Positions 33,203 to 42,809 of a stretch of 64,000 nt of DNA are shown here, one piece after another. Positions within the stretch are counted from its first letter, which is position 1. Each line of letters opens with the position of its first letter. A program made the position numbers and the translations under genes. The notes under the pieces were generated by a model. It worked only from the letters and a program-made list of their open reading frames with translations. It was not told the origin of the DNA and did no database searches. Source of the stretch: CAKRJP01 sp963634745 (GTDB taxonomy: Bacteria; Bacillota; Clostridia; Lachnospirales; Lachnospiraceae); contig CAVHCX010000007.1 of NCBI GenBank assembly GCA_963634745.1, forward strand, positions 38,475-102,474. The letters run 5' to 3'.

Positions 33203-34864
33203 TTAGTCATAGTAGTTGTAACCGGTATATACCCAGGTTCCTGAAGTTCCATAAGTAAATTGGTAACCGTTTCTTCCGGCTTCGTGTTGGAAGTCCGGAT
33301 CATATACGTAACCATCAATCTCTACCCATGCATGATCTATCAAACCTCCTCCGGATCTTGGTACGTATCCATATACATAGTGGGCATTTGAATAGCCCAG
33401 ATTTTTTGCCAGCCAGTAGAAGGCTGCCGCATAAGTTCTGCAGTCTCCATATCCCTGTTCCAGTCCAAACAAGCCATAGTACTGAGATGTGGTATATCCA
33501 CCGGATGGTGCACTTCCAATTGTGCTATAGCTGATATTATTTACGCACCATGCAAAACAACTATAGAGATCTTTTCCAACCTGATTATAAATTCTGTTGC
33601 AAGCATCTAAGACCCTCTGATCTTGAGGGGATCTTGTAACATAAGTATTATCTGTACTTCCCGGAGCCGACTGTCCCTTTCGCACTAAGCGGATCTCGAT
33701 AGACTCTAATCTCTTTCCTAATCCGGAAGATCCGGCCTCTGCTCCGTTCTTAGCCCAGCCAAGCCAGCCGTAGCTTTGGATATGGACACGGTAATAAATG
33801 TCATAATGGTTAGCGATATCGCCCTCTAATTTGATCTGGACAGCTTCCAGACGTTTGGACTCTCCCTTGGTTCCGCACCAAGCACCATCGCTGACCCAGT
33901 CCTGCCAGCCATAGGTCTGTACATGGGCTCTATAGCTTACAGATCCGGAAAGGACTCCCGGCTCGAAACTAATTGACAAGGCTTCCAATCTCTTGGACTC
34001 TCCGGTAACGCCCAGCCAATCGCCTCCGTAAACAGGTCCCATATCTCCATAAGTCTGCTGGTGGCCACTGTAGCTAATATATCCAAAGGAATCTGCTGTC
34101 AAATAATTGTAATCAACAATAGCTCCATGCTCATCCTCAGGCACTGAGCCGCCCTCCTTTGGCACCAGGCAAATCTTTACTGCTTCTACTCTCTTTGCAA
34201 GTCCTGAGGTACCACACCAGCCATCATCTTCAGCGGAACCCTTCACCCACTTACTCCAACCATAGCTTTGGGCATGCAGGCAATAGTAAATGTCAAAATA
34301 TTCTGCCAATTCCCCTGTCAGATACATCTGAATGGCTTCTAATCTTTTTCCTTGTCCTGAGGTGCCGATCCACTGGCCATTCTTCTGCCAGTCCTGGGTA
34401 CCATAGGTTTGCACATGGGCCCGATATACGATATCGCCGTCAAAATCTTCCAAGGCGCTGCCTTTACTTATACTTAAGGCCTCTAATCTCTTGGCTTCTC
34501 CTGTGGTTCCAAATTCTGCTCCGTCACTGACTGCTTCCTTATCACCATAAGTTTGCACATGACCGGAGTAAGTAATAAGATTTCCCTCCTTGATCTTGTC
34601 CTTCAAAGAGCTACCGGTATTCTCTGCCTTTGCGAGATCTTCGTCTACCGCATCACTGGCCTTATCATTTTCAAGAGCGCTTTCCTGCCCTCCTGCCTCT
34701 GTGGTCTCATCTGTCAGAGTATCCCCCGCTTTTTCCTCCTCAGAAACCAGGGTATTCTCTGTTCCCACAGTTTCCTCGGCATATGCCACCGAGGGTGTCA
34801 CACCAAATATTAATGCCCCTGTCATGGCACAGGCAAGCATTATACTTTTCCATCTTTTCCTCAT
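33203..34864 (-). CDS. Secreted ChW-repeat protein with transglutaminase-like domain
   Basis: A 553-aa exported protein. The signal peptide spans 1-29 (SVAYAEE cleavage region), followed by an acidic spacer to 90. Six ChW (clostridial hydrophobic-Trp) repeats lie at about 96-133, 144-181, 191-234, 261-300, 308-347 and 355-394, each with the pattern HxQ(T/S)YG...GT(S/T)G..KRLEA. A transglutaminase/papain-like domain (415-553) carries Cys475 in GYGDCRTYAA, His511 in DHAWVEI and Asp522/524 in YVYDPDF. ChW repeats bind cell surfaces; the Cys-His-Asp domain may be a peptidase or cross-linking enzyme. It is co-directional with the lipoprotein gene 12 nt downstream. Substrate unknown. Confidence 0.9.
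   Translation of the reverse strand: MRKRWKSIMLACAMTGALIFGVTPSVAYAEETVGTENTLVSEEEKAGDTLTDETTEAGGQESALENDKASDAVDEDLAKAENTGSSLKDKIKEGNLITYSGHVQTYGDKEAVSDGAEFGTTGEAKRLEALSISKGSALEDFDGDIVYRAHVQTYGTQDWQKNGQWIGTSGQGKRLEAIQMYLTGELAEYFDIYYCLHAQSYGWSKWVKGSAEDDGWCGTSGLAKRVEAVKICLVPKEGGSVPEDEHGAIVDYNYLTADSFGYISYSGHQQTYGDMGPVYGGDWLGVTGESKRLEALSISFEPGVLSGSVSYRAHVQTYGWQDWVSDGAWCGTKGESKRLEAVQIKLEGDIANHYDIYYRVHIQSYGWLGWAKNGAEAGSSGLGKRLESIEIRLVRKGQSAPGSTDNTYVTRSPQDQRVLDACNRIYNQVGKDLYSCFAWCVNNISYSTIGSAPSGGYTTSQYYGLFGLEQGYGDCRTYAAAFYWLAKNLGYSNAHYVYGYVPRSGGGLIDHAWVEIDGYVYDPDFQHEAGRNGYQFTYGTSGTWVYTGYNYYD
33683..34579 (-). repeat. Six ChW repeats arranged as two triplets
   Basis: Repeats 1-3 (34163-34579) and 4-6 (33683-34084) correspond in order: 1 and 4 share ISYSGHxQTYGD, 2 and 5 share YRAHVQTYG, 3 and 6 share DIYY..H.QSYGW. 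This indicates duplication of a three-repeat module. Confidence 0.8.
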
Positions 34865-34884
34865 AATATAATTACTCCTTTTTC

Positions 34885-34953
34885 CAAATAAAGCTACCCC
34901 CCCCCTGTGAAAAATAGAGTAGATTCTACTTTTCCCAGAGGGAGGGTAGCTTT
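34885..34953 (-). terminator. Terminator of the zinc-ribbon gene with a C9 run
   Basis: Minus strand AAAGCTACCC pairs with GGGTAGCTTT across a G-rich stem; the stem contains nine consecutive C on the plus strand (34897-34905), and a GTAGA/TCTAC inner hairpin. It lies between the zinc-ribbon gene and the ChW gene start. Confidence 0.75.
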
Positions 34954-34985
34954 TTAAATTTTCATTCTCTTTAAAATGTTACACA

Positions 34986-35432
34986 TTAACGGAATAGTAA
35001 CATATATGCAATCACTGCAATTACGATAACAATTGCTATAGCAAGAAGAATAATAGGCAACTTAGATCCGGCGCTATCTTTCTCGTCTACATGATCCAGC
35101 TCGTAATCATCATAGACATCATCTACAACTTCTGCCTTAGGCTCCGGTTTTCTCTTCTTTTTCTTCTTAGCACTATCCTCTACGGATAACATCTCATCGT
35201 AAGCCTTGCGCATCTCAGTCTCGCGCTTCTCACGAACCTTCTTTGCCGGAATATTGGAATACTTCTTCTCTTCTTCCTGCTCTTCTTTCTCTGGTTCTTC
35301 CTTTACTACCTTGGTTTGGGTGCTCGTCTTCTTAGCCGGTGCTTTATACTTTTTCTTGCAATCGAAACACAATAAATAATTTGGGTCTTTCTTGCTCTGC
35401 TTTAACTCCTGGCCACATGCTGGACACTTCAT
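34986..35432 (-). CDS. Zinc-ribbon membrane protein, function unknown
   Basis: A 148-aa protein. An N-terminal zinc ribbon has Cys3, Cys6, Cys22 and Cys25 (MKCPACGQEL and LLCFDCKKKY). A long Lys/Glu-rich middle region (28-120) is probably disordered. One C-terminal transmembrane helix (PIILLAIAIVIVIAVIAYMLLF) ends close to the C-terminus, as in tail-anchored proteins. So the ribbon faces the cytoplasm and the tail sits in the membrane. No enzymatic motif. Its start is preceded by an AGGGG-type site and a promoter about 100 nt upstream. I do not recognise a named family; such proteins are common in Lachnospiraceae. Confidence 0.85.
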   Translation of the reverse strand: MKCPACGQELKQSKKDPNYLLCFDCKKKYKAPAKKTSTQTKVVKEEPEKEEQEEEKKYSNIPAKKVREKRETEMRKAYDEMLSVEDSAKKKKKRKPEPKAEVVDDVYDDYELDHVDEKDSAGSKLPIILLAIAIVIVIAVIAYMLLFR

Positions 35433-35529
35433 AATTAAATGTTCCCCTCCTATATGTCTATGTTATCTTTTTTGAAACAGATCAAGATCACTAATCTGCT
35501 ATAAATGAATATAAGAAATCTACCAACGT

Positions 35530-35558
35530 AGTATACTACATTTTTTTCCTAATATCAA
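35530..35558 (-). promoter_or_regulatory. Predicted promoter of the zinc-ribbon gene
   Basis: Minus strand: -35 TTGATA (35553-35558), 17-bp spacer, -10 TATACT (35530-35535). It lies just past the glyA stop codon. Confidence 0.65.
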
Positions 35559-35565
35559 AGCTTTC

Positions 35566-36804
35566 TTACTGAACCAAAGGATATTTCTTTGTAAGTTCCT
35601 CTACCATAGCCTTAACCTTAGGAACATTATCTTCACTCTGAAGTACCAAAGAAATGCACTCTGCAATGACGTCCATGTCTTCTTCTTTCATTCCACGAGT
35701 CGTTACAGCCGGAGTTCCGAGTCTGACACCACTGGTAACAAATGGAGATCTCGGATCGTTCGGAATTGTATTTTTATTGCAGGTAATGTGAGCTGCATCT
35801 AAACGCTTCTCTAATTCTTTACCTGTCACTTCCTCTCCGCTAAGGTCTACTAACATCAAGTGGTTGTCTGTTCCGCCGGATACAATCTTAACGCCCCGGT
35901 CCATAAGCCCCTTGGCCAAAGCCTGGGCATTCTTAATGATCTGGGCCTGATATTCCTTAAATTCCGGAGTCAAGGCTTCCTTAAAGCATACAGCCTTTGC
36001 TGCGATTACATGCTCTAAGGGGCCGCCCTGGATTCCCGGAAATACTGCTTTATTAAAGTTAAATTTGTCTGCGGCCTCCTGATTGCAAAGGATCAAACCG
36101 CCTCTTGGACCTCTTAAAGTCTTGTGTGTTGTAGTCGTAACTACATCTGCATATGGGATTGGGCTTGGATGTAATCCTGCTGCCACAAGTCCTGCAATGT
36201 GAGCCATATCCACCATAAGGTAAGCTCCCACTTCATCTGCAATCTCTCTAAATTTCTTAAAATCTATAGTTCTTGCATAGGCACTGGCACCTGCCACAAT
36301 CAGTTTTGGCTGGTGCTCTAATGCCTTATTTCGAACATCTTCATAATCGATGTATCCATTCTCATCAACACCATAAGCTACGATATTAAAATACTTTCCG
36401 GAAATATTAACCGGTGAACCGTGAGTTAAGTGTCCGCCGGCATCCAAATTCATACCCATAACGGTATCTCCCGGCTGTACCATAGCAAAGAATACTGCTA
36501 AGTTTGCCTGGGCTCCTGAGTGAGGCTGTACGTTTGCATAGTCACATCCAAACAGTTCCTTGGCACGGTCTCTTGCCAAATCCTCCACTACATCGACGCA
36601 CTGGCATCCACCGTAGTATCTCTTGCCCGGATATCCTTCGGCATACTTATTGGTCAAAGGGCTTCCCATGGCAGCCATAACCGCCTTGCTTACCCAGTTC
36701 TCGGAAGCAATCAACTCGATATGGGAGTCTTGTCTTGCCATCTCACTTTGAATGGCTTCTGCTATTTCCGGATCCACTTTTGTAATCTCTTCAAATGAAT
36801 ACAT
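35566..36804 (-). CDS. glyA: Serine hydroxymethyltransferase
   Basis: PLP enzyme converting serine and tetrahydrofolate to glycine and methylene-THF, in one-carbon metabolism. The 412 aa match the bacterial norm. The PLP lysine is Lys228 in TTTTHKTLRGPRGG. Other family blocks: IELIASENWVS, NKYAEGYPGKRYYGG, QPHSGAQAN and LMVDMAHIAGLVA. Start ATG with AGGAGGAATTAAG upstream. It has its own promoter overlapping the htrA 3' end. Downstream, the zinc-ribbon gene has its own promoter, so glyA is probably transcribed alone. No glycine riboswitch or other leader element is visible in the short 61-nt upstream gap. Confidence 0.97.
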   Translation of the reverse strand: MYSFEEITKVDPEIAEAIQSEMARQDSHIELIASENWVSKAVMAAMGSPLTNKYAEGYPGKRYYGGCQCVDVVEDLARDRAKELFGCDYANVQPHSGAQANLAVFFAMVQPGDTVMGMNLDAGGHLTHGSPVNISGKYFNIVAYGVDENGYIDYEDVRNKALEHQPKLIVAGASAYARTIDFKKFREIADEVGAYLMVDMAHIAGLVAAGLHPSPIPYADVVTTTTHKTLRGPRGGLILCNQEAADKFNFNKAVFPGIQGGPLEHVIAAKAVCFKEALTPEFKEYQAQIIKNAQALAKGLMDRGVKIVSGGTDNHLMLVDLSGEEVTGKELEKRLDAAHITCNKNTIPNDPRSPFVTSGVRLGTPAVTTRGMKEEDMDVIAECISLVLQSEDNVPKVKAMVEELTKKYPLVQ

Positions 36805-36853
36805 GTCTTAATTCCTCCTGATGCTTTAGCAGTTTTGTGCTTTATCACGCTAT

Positions 36854-36882
36854 AGTATAGCATCTTTAGGATTTACTTCCAA
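36854..36882 (-). promoter_or_regulatory. Predicted promoter of glyA
   Basis: Minus strand: -35 TTGGAA (36877-36882), 17-bp spacer, -10 TATACT (36854-36859). The -35 lies in the last codons of the htrA gene. Confidence 0.55.
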
Positions 36883-38155
36883 GTGTAACTTCTATTTCTT
36901 TTTCCTGATATTCTCCGGAATTACTTGGCACTTGTACGGTAAGGGTTACTTTATCTCCTGCCTTGTAGTACTGGAGCTGCTCCTGTAAGGTTGACATACT
37001 GTCTACGGTAGTTCCATCGATTCCGGTAATAACCATACCCTTTGAGAGACCCGCTTTCTGGGCTCCACCGCCTTTTACTACGGAAGAAACATAAACGCCG
37101 GTAGGAATATTGTACATCTTAGCACTGTCCTCGGTAACATCCACACCCTGGATACCGATCTGTCCCTGCTCATCCTCTGCAACCTTTGTCTTGGTTTCCT
37201 GGTTCATAAGGTCAGTCAAGGTATCACTTACATCAGAAATCGGGATAGCATAACCGATACCCTCTACAGAACTTTCTGCAATTTTTGCACTGTTAATACC
37301 AATGACCTCGCCCTTGCTATTTAAAAGAGCTCCGCCACTGTTTCCAGGGTTGATGGCTGCATCTGTCTGGATTAAGTTACTGCTATATCCATCCAACTGT
37401 CTGTTTGTTGCTGAGATTACTCCTGTTGTAACAGACTGTCCATATCCCAAAGCATTTCCGATAGCAACTGCCGGCTCTCCTACTTGAAGAGAATCACTGT
37501 CTCCAAGGGTTGCTACCTTAATTTCTTCCTTGGTGCTATCTTTAATATCATCTAAGTTTACAGCAATCACTGCCAGGTCCTTAGAAGAATCAGAACCCTT
37601 TAAGTTTGCCTCCACGCTTTCCTCGTCAATAAAGGTAACGGTCAAGGTATCACTTCCCTCTACCACGTGATAGTTGGTAGCGATCAAAAGTTCTGTATCA
37701 TTTTCTCCGATAATAATACCGGAACCGGCACTCTCGCTTTCCTGCTCCTGGGTGCCTCCGAAAAAGCTCTGTACCTGTTGTACACTCATGTTGGTAATAG
37801 AAACTACCGATGGCATACAGCTGTCTACGATTTTCGTTACATCTGTTGTAACTACAGAACTATCATCCGACTTTGTAAGCTTTGTGCTGTTTACTGATTT
37901 GGATTCCTGGCTTGTAGTATCATTTCCTAAAAATTTACTAACCATATAGCCGGTTCCCTGGAAGGTACATCCGGCTACCAGGCCAAAGACTACAGCGATT
38001 CCTGTCGCTTTTACCCACTTTGGCGCGCCCTTTTTTGGTTTCTTTGGAGGAAGGGATCCTCCATGCATACTCTGATGCATTCCTTGATTCATTTCGGGAT
38101 TGGTATTTTGAGAACCAGTCTCCGGACCGGTGTAATAATTATATTGATTATCCAT
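36866..38155 (-). CDS. HtrA/DegP-type membrane-anchored serine protease
   Basis: A 429-aa envelope quality-control protease. The cytoplasmic N-tail (1-46, Met/Gln/Pro-rich) precedes one signal-anchor helix (47-66, with Cys63). The trypsin-like domain has the triad His163 (IATNYHVV), Asp193 (SKDLAVIAV) and Ser273 (INPGNSGGALL). A single PDZ domain (about 325-415; GIQGVDVTEDSAKMYNIPTG, GLSKGMVITGIDG) follows. This is the layout of Bacillus HtrA/HtrB/YyxA proteins; which one is unclear. The start has AAAGGAGCAAG upstream. It lies between polC and glyA in the same direction. Envelope stress control is expected from the family but no dedicated promoter motif is recognised here. Confidence 0.94.
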   Translation of the reverse strand: MDNQYNYYTGPETGSQNTNPEMNQGMHQSMHGGSLPPKKPKKGAPKWVKATGIAVVFGLVAGCTFQGTGYMVSKFLGNDTTSQESKSVNSTKLTKSDDSSVVTTDVTKIVDSCMPSVVSITNMSVQQVQSFFGGTQEQESESAGSGIIIGENDTELLIATNYHVVEGSDTLTVTFIDEESVEANLKGSDSSKDLAVIAVNLDDIKDSTKEEIKVATLGDSDSLQVGEPAVAIGNALGYGQSVTTGVISATNRQLDGYSSNLIQTDAAINPGNSGGALLNSKGEVIGINSAKIAESSVEGIGYAIPISDVSDTLTDLMNQETKTKVAEDEQGQIGIQGVDVTEDSAKMYNIPTGVYVSSVVKGGGAQKAGLSKGMVITGIDGTTVDSMSTLQEQLQYYKAGDKVTLTVQVPSNSGEYQEKEIEVTLGSKS

Positions 38156-38255
38156 AACAACTTGCTCCTTTCACTTGTTTCCTATAGTGTAAAATTCATT
38201 TGTGTTTAAAATGTGACGAATGATTGACAAATTTGTTATTAAAATCAATACAATT

Positions 38256-41200
38256 TTACAGGTCAAATAAGGACAGCTGATTGGACTGAGGAAGGTCTCC
38301 TAAAAGCCCTAAGCTTCCCATATAATCAATCACAGTCTTGCTGGCCTTGGTTCTCTCCCTAAAGTCATCCTTTGACAAATACTTTCCACCCTTTTGTGCT
38401 TCTTCCATCTGGTCTGCCGCCTTCTCTCCCATTCCGTCTAGGCTGGTAAAGGGAGGCAAAAGCTTCCCATCCACGATCTGAAATTTCGAGGCCTTAGACC
38501 TGTAGATATCAATGGGAAGAAATTCATAGCCTCTGGCATACATTTCCTGGACAATCCGCATGTCTCTTAAGGTATCCTGCTCCTTCTTCGAAAGACTTCC
38601 GGAACGTTTCTTATAATCTGCCAGATAATATTCTAATTTATCTCTTCCCTGACACATGATCTCATAAGAAAATGCATCGGCACGGATTCCAAAAAATGCG
38701 CCATAGTAGGCCAGGGGATAATTCACCTTACAGTAGGCGATTCGATAGGCCATCATAACGTAGGCTGCCGCATGGGCCTTGGGAAACATATATTTAATTT
38801 TCTCACAGGAACCTATATACCACTCGGGTACGTCATGTTCCATCATATCTTTCTTAAATTCCGGCCACTCCTTACATTTTCCCTTGGCCACCTGGCCCTT
38901 ACGGACTCGCTCCATAATGGTAAAGGACTCCTCACTGTCCAGTCCTTTGTTTATTAGGTAGGTCATAATATCGTCTCGGGTACAGATGGCGGTAGAAATC
39001 GTTGCCACCCCGCTGCGGATCAGGTCCTGCGCATTATTCAACCATACGTCTGTACCATGGGAGAGTCCCGCAATACGAATTAGGTCTGAAAATTTGGTAG
39101 GAGCCGCCTCCACAACCATCTGCATGGAAAAGTCTGTTCCAAACTCCGGAATTCCCAGACAGCCAAGCTTACAGCCTCCGATGTCATCCGGCTTAACACC
39201 TAGAGCAGAAGTGTCATGAAACAAGGACATGACTACCGGGTCATCCAGGGGAATCTTTGTAGCATCAAAGGCATGGTCGGTCTCATTATATTCATTATCC
39301 ATAGCCGGGGAACTGATAAATTCCTCCAGGGTCTTGATCATGGTCGGATCATCATGTCCTAAAATATCAAGTTTTAACAGGTTGTGATCGATGGAGTGGT
39401 AATCGAAATGGGTGGTGACGATATCTGTCGTCATATCATTGGCCGGATGCTGCACCGGGGTAAAAGAATGAATTTCCTCCCCTAAGGGAAGTACAATAAT
39501 TCCTCCTGGATGCTGGCCTGTACTTCTTCGGATGCCGGTACAGCCTCCTACAATACGGTCAATCTCACAGTTACGTTTCCCCTCTCCCCGCTCTTCATAA
39601 TAATTCTTTACATAGCCAAAGGCAGTTTTCTCCGCCAGGGTTCCGATGGTTCCGGCCCTGTAGGTCTGGCCTGCACCGAAAATAACCTCTGTATATTTGT
39701 GGGCATTACTCTGGTAGTCGCCGGAGAAATTAAGGTCAATATCCGGCTCCTTATTTCCCTTAAATCCCAAGAAAGTTTCAAAGGGGATGTCAAAGCCGTC
39801 CTTTTCTAGGGGCTCTCCGCATACGGGGCAAACCTTGTCCGGCATATCCATACCACAGCCTCCCGCGTAGCTTTTTACTTCCGGAGAATCAAAATCTGTA
39901 TAGAAACATTTCTTGCATCGATAGTGGGGACTTAGAGGATTAACCTCCGTAATTCCCGCCATAGTCGCTACAAAAGAAGACCCTACGGAACCACGGGATC
40001 CTACCAGGTAACCATCCTCCACCGATTTCCAAACCAGCTTCTGGGCAATAATGTACATAACCGCAAATCCGTTGGAAATAATGGAGTTTAGCTCTCTCTC
40101 CAATCGTTCCACTACAATTTCCGGAAGATTTTCTCCATATAGCTCATGGGCTCTCCGATAACAGATCTCTCGAAGCTGTTTGTCGGAATCCGGAATCACC
40201 GGGGGACACTTATCCGGGCGCACCGGGGTAATCTTCTCCACCATATCAGCAATGGCATTGGGATTTTTTACCACAATCTCCCTGGCCTTCTCAGATCCCA
40301 GGTACTCGAATTCTTCCAGCATTTCCTCTGTCGTATGCAAATACAAGGGGGGCTGATTGTCCGCATCGGCAAAGCCCTTGCCTGCCATGATAATACGGCG
40401 GTAAACCTCGTCCTCCGGGTCCATAAAATGCACATCGCAGGTGGCAACTACCGGCTTTTTAAATTCCTCTCCCAATTTAACAATTTTGCGGTTGATATTT
40501 CGAATATCCTCCTCGCTGTTAATATTGCTATGCTTACTGCTCTCGATCATAAAGCGGTTATTGCCTACCGGCTGGATTTCCAGATAATCATAGAAATTTA
40601 CAATCTTTGCGATCCGTTGGTCTGATTTTTCATCCAAAAGAGCCCGGTAAAGCTCTCCCGCCTCGCAGGCACTTCCCACCAGAAGTCCTTCCCTGTGTTT
40701 TGAAAGCTCGCTTTTGGGGATTCTGGGTCTTCTGGCAAAATATTCCAGATGCGATTTAGAGATCAAGCGATAAAGATTGACTCTTCCCACCTCATTGGTG
40801 GCTAAGATAATCACATGGTAGGTCGGCAACTTCTTTACGGCATTTTTATTATTTGCCCCGAAATGATTTAATTTTGTAAGATCTGTAATGCTTTGGTCTT
40901 TCAACATTTCCACAAATTTTACAAATATTTCCGCCGTACAGCCGGCATCGTCCACCGCCCGGTGGTGATTCTCCAAGGAAATGTGCAGGGCGTTGGCAAC
41001 TACATTTAATTTATATTTTGACAGGGTGGGCAAAAGAATCCTGGCCAGGGCCACTGTATCTACCGATGTAAAGTCAGGCTTGATATTCTGATACCTGCAA
41101 TTTTGCTCAATAAAGCTCACATCAAAAGAGGCATTGTGGGCTACCAGGACGGCATCGCCTACAAATTCCAAAAACTTAGGCAAAATTTCCTCAATGCTTT

Positions 41201-42809
41201 CTGCCTCCACTACCATCTGGTCGGTGATACTGGTTAATTGTGTGATATTAAAAGGAATTGGAATTTTTGGATTTACAAAGGTACTGAATTTTTCTGTAAT
41301 CTGGCCATTTTCAACCTTTACAGCTCCGATTTCGATAATCTTATCCTTAATAGGACTAAAGCCCGTGGTCTCTAGGTCAAAGACCACAAAGGTCCCATTT
41401 AGAGACTGACCCTTCTCATTTACCGCCACATCCATAAGATCATCCACCAGATATCCCTCCACCCCGTAGATTACCTTAAAGGGATCATCGGCCGGAAGTC
41501 CCTGCATATAATGGTGGGCATCGGTAAAGCCCTGTACCACTCCGTGGTCTGTAATGGCAATGGCCTTGTGGCCCCAGTCGTGGGCCCTTTTTACTAAGTC
41601 TGTAACCGCAGTTACGGCATCCATGTCACTCATCTTGGTATGGCAGTGAAGCTCCACTCGCTTTTCGGGAGCCGTATCTTTTCTGCTGACCGTAAAATCA
41701 GAAATCTTCCTCACACCATTTACAGAGTTAATGCTGAGTTCCCGGTCAAATTTATCGATAGTGGCCACACCCTTGACCTTCAAAAAAGCCCCCGGCTTTA
41801 TATCAGCAAGAAGGTCCGGCAGCTGCTCATTGCGGATAAACATTTTTACCATAATGGTATCTGTGAAATCTGTCAGAGCATAGGAAATAATGGTCCGTTC
41901 GTTTCGAATGGCCCTGGTATCAAAACTTATAACTTTTCCTCGTACCGTAACCTCTCCCATCTCTGTAATGAGGTCCTTAATTTCCATGGCTTCATCGTCA
42001 AAATTACGACCATAGACATGATTCGGATCATCGGAATCCTTAGATCCATAAGAAAATCCACCTTTTTTGTAAGAGGATTTTCCACCGTAACTACTCTTAA
42101 AACCACCGGAAGATCCGGAGGATTTCTTGTCCAGAGTTCGAACATCCTTGGGCTTGTCAGTTTTTGTAACAGCCTTCTCTTCCCCTGCCTCGGAGGATTT
42201 TTCTTCCTTAGCTTCCATGGCTTTCTGCTGTCTTGGAGAATTCTTTAGAATTTCCTCCACCTCCTGGCGGATCTTTACGTCATTATATTTTAATTTGCTC
42301 TCCTTAATAGGAACATAGGATATCTGAATCTCAATGGGTCTGTGAAAGCGTTCTTCGAAGATTTCCTTTAAATATTCCATGAGCTGGGCCTCTTTTCCCC
42401 TATAGACAATACTGTCTTCCACCTGAAGACAGAGGATGTTCTCATTTTCAAAATGATACTTGGCTCCCCGCAGCATATTTTTTGCCACAACGCTTTCCTT
42501 CTCTAGATCATACAAGAAGCTATCTATATAAAGGTCCATAAGATTTTCCGGCGTATATTGTTCTGACAGTTCATAGGATTCCACAATCAAAATTTGAATC
42601 CTAACCTTGGCAAAGAGCTGATTTTTGATCGCCTGCTCCAAAAAAAAGATGTCCTTTCTTGCCAGCAAATGAGTGCTCCTTATATAAACCTTAAGCCGGT
42701 CTTTCTTGGAATTTACGGAAACGTTTGTAACTTCCACTTCTTCGAGTTTGGCCTTTATGGAACTATTTAATTTTAAGGTCGGAAATACCTCTGCAAATGG
42801 TTTACTCAT
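38256..42809 (-). CDS. polC: DNA polymerase III alpha subunit, PolC-type
   Basis: The essential replicative polymerase of low-GC Gram-positives, 1517 aa. Order: N-terminal domains (1-210), a low-complexity Lys/Ser/Gly linker (about 190-270), an OB fold (about 285-370), the PHP domain (VELHCHTKMSDMDAV, AITDHG), a DnaQ-like 3'-5' exonuclease inserted in PHP (FVVFDLETTG near 480, HRAVDDAG), and the PolC catalytic core. The core has SRGSVGSSFVATMAGITEVNPL and zinc-ligand CxxC pairs (RCKKCFYTD, CPVCGEPL); the active-site aspartates lie in EPDIDLNFSGDYQ. The C-terminal DQLSLF-like motif (SNQLSLFDL) binds the beta clamp. It overlaps ispG by 8 nt. Confidence 0.97.
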   Translation of the reverse strand: MSKPFAEVFPTLKLNSSIKAKLEEVEVTNVSVNSKKDRLKVYIRSTHLLARKDIFFLEQAIKNQLFAKVRIQILIVESYELSEQYTPENLMDLYIDSFLYDLEKESVVAKNMLRGAKYHFENENILCLQVEDSIVYRGKEAQLMEYLKEIFEERFHRPIEIQISYVPIKESKLKYNDVKIRQEVEEILKNSPRQQKAMEAKEEKSSEAGEEKAVTKTDKPKDVRTLDKKSSGSSGGFKSSYGGKSSYKKGGFSYGSKDSDDPNHVYGRNFDDEAMEIKDLITEMGEVTVRGKVISFDTRAIRNERTIISYALTDFTDTIMVKMFIRNEQLPDLLADIKPGAFLKVKGVATIDKFDRELSINSVNGVRKISDFTVSRKDTAPEKRVELHCHTKMSDMDAVTAVTDLVKRAHDWGHKAIAITDHGVVQGFTDAHHYMQGLPADDPFKVIYGVEGYLVDDLMDVAVNEKGQSLNGTFVVFDLETTGFSPIKDKIIEIGAVKVENGQITEKFSTFVNPKIPIPFNITQLTSITDQMVVEAESIEEILPKFLEFVGDAVLVAHNASFDVSFIEQNCRYQNIKPDFTSVDTVALARILLPTLSKYKLNVVANALHISLENHHRAVDDAGCTAEIFVKFVEMLKDQSITDLTKLNHFGANNKNAVKKLPTYHVIILATNEVGRVNLYRLISKSHLEYFARRPRIPKSELSKHREGLLVGSACEAGELYRALLDEKSDQRIAKIVNFYDYLEIQPVGNNRFMIESSKHSNINSEEDIRNINRKIVKLGEEFKKPVVATCDVHFMDPEDEVYRRIIMAGKGFADADNQPPLYLHTTEEMLEEFEYLGSEKAREIVVKNPNAIADMVEKITPVRPDKCPPVIPDSDKQLREICYRRAHELYGENLPEIVVERLERELNSIISNGFAVMYIIAQKLVWKSVEDGYLVGSRGSVGSSFVATMAGITEVNPLSPHYRCKKCFYTDFDSPEVKSYAGGCGMDMPDKVCPVCGEPLEKDGFDIPFETFLGFKGNKEPDIDLNFSGDYQSNAHKYTEVIFGAGQTYRAGTIGTLAEKTAFGYVKNYYEERGEGKRNCEIDRIVGGCTGIRRSTGQHPGGIIVLPLGEEIHSFTPVQHPANDMTTDIVTTHFDYHSIDHNLLKLDILGHDDPTMIKTLEEFISSPAMDNEYNETDHAFDATKIPLDDPVVMSLFHDTSALGVKPDDIGGCKLGCLGIPEFGTDFSMQMVVEAAPTKFSDLIRIAGLSHGTDVWLNNAQDLIRSGVATISTAICTRDDIMTYLINKGLDSEESFTIMERVRKGQVAKGKCKEWPEFKKDMMEHDVPEWYIGSCEKIKYMFPKAHAAAYVMMAYRIAYCKVNYPLAYYGAFFGIRADAFSYEIMCQGRDKLEYYLADYKKRSGSLSKKEQDTLRDMRIVQEMYARGYEFLPIDIYRSKASKFQIVDGKLLPPFTSLDGMGEKAADQMEEAQKGGKYLSKDDFRERTKASKTVIDYMGSLGLLGDLPQSNQLSLFDL

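Noticed and set aside
41640..42248. 202-aa plus-strand ORF within polC
   Set aside because: Antisense to polC, no RBS, no family resemblance.
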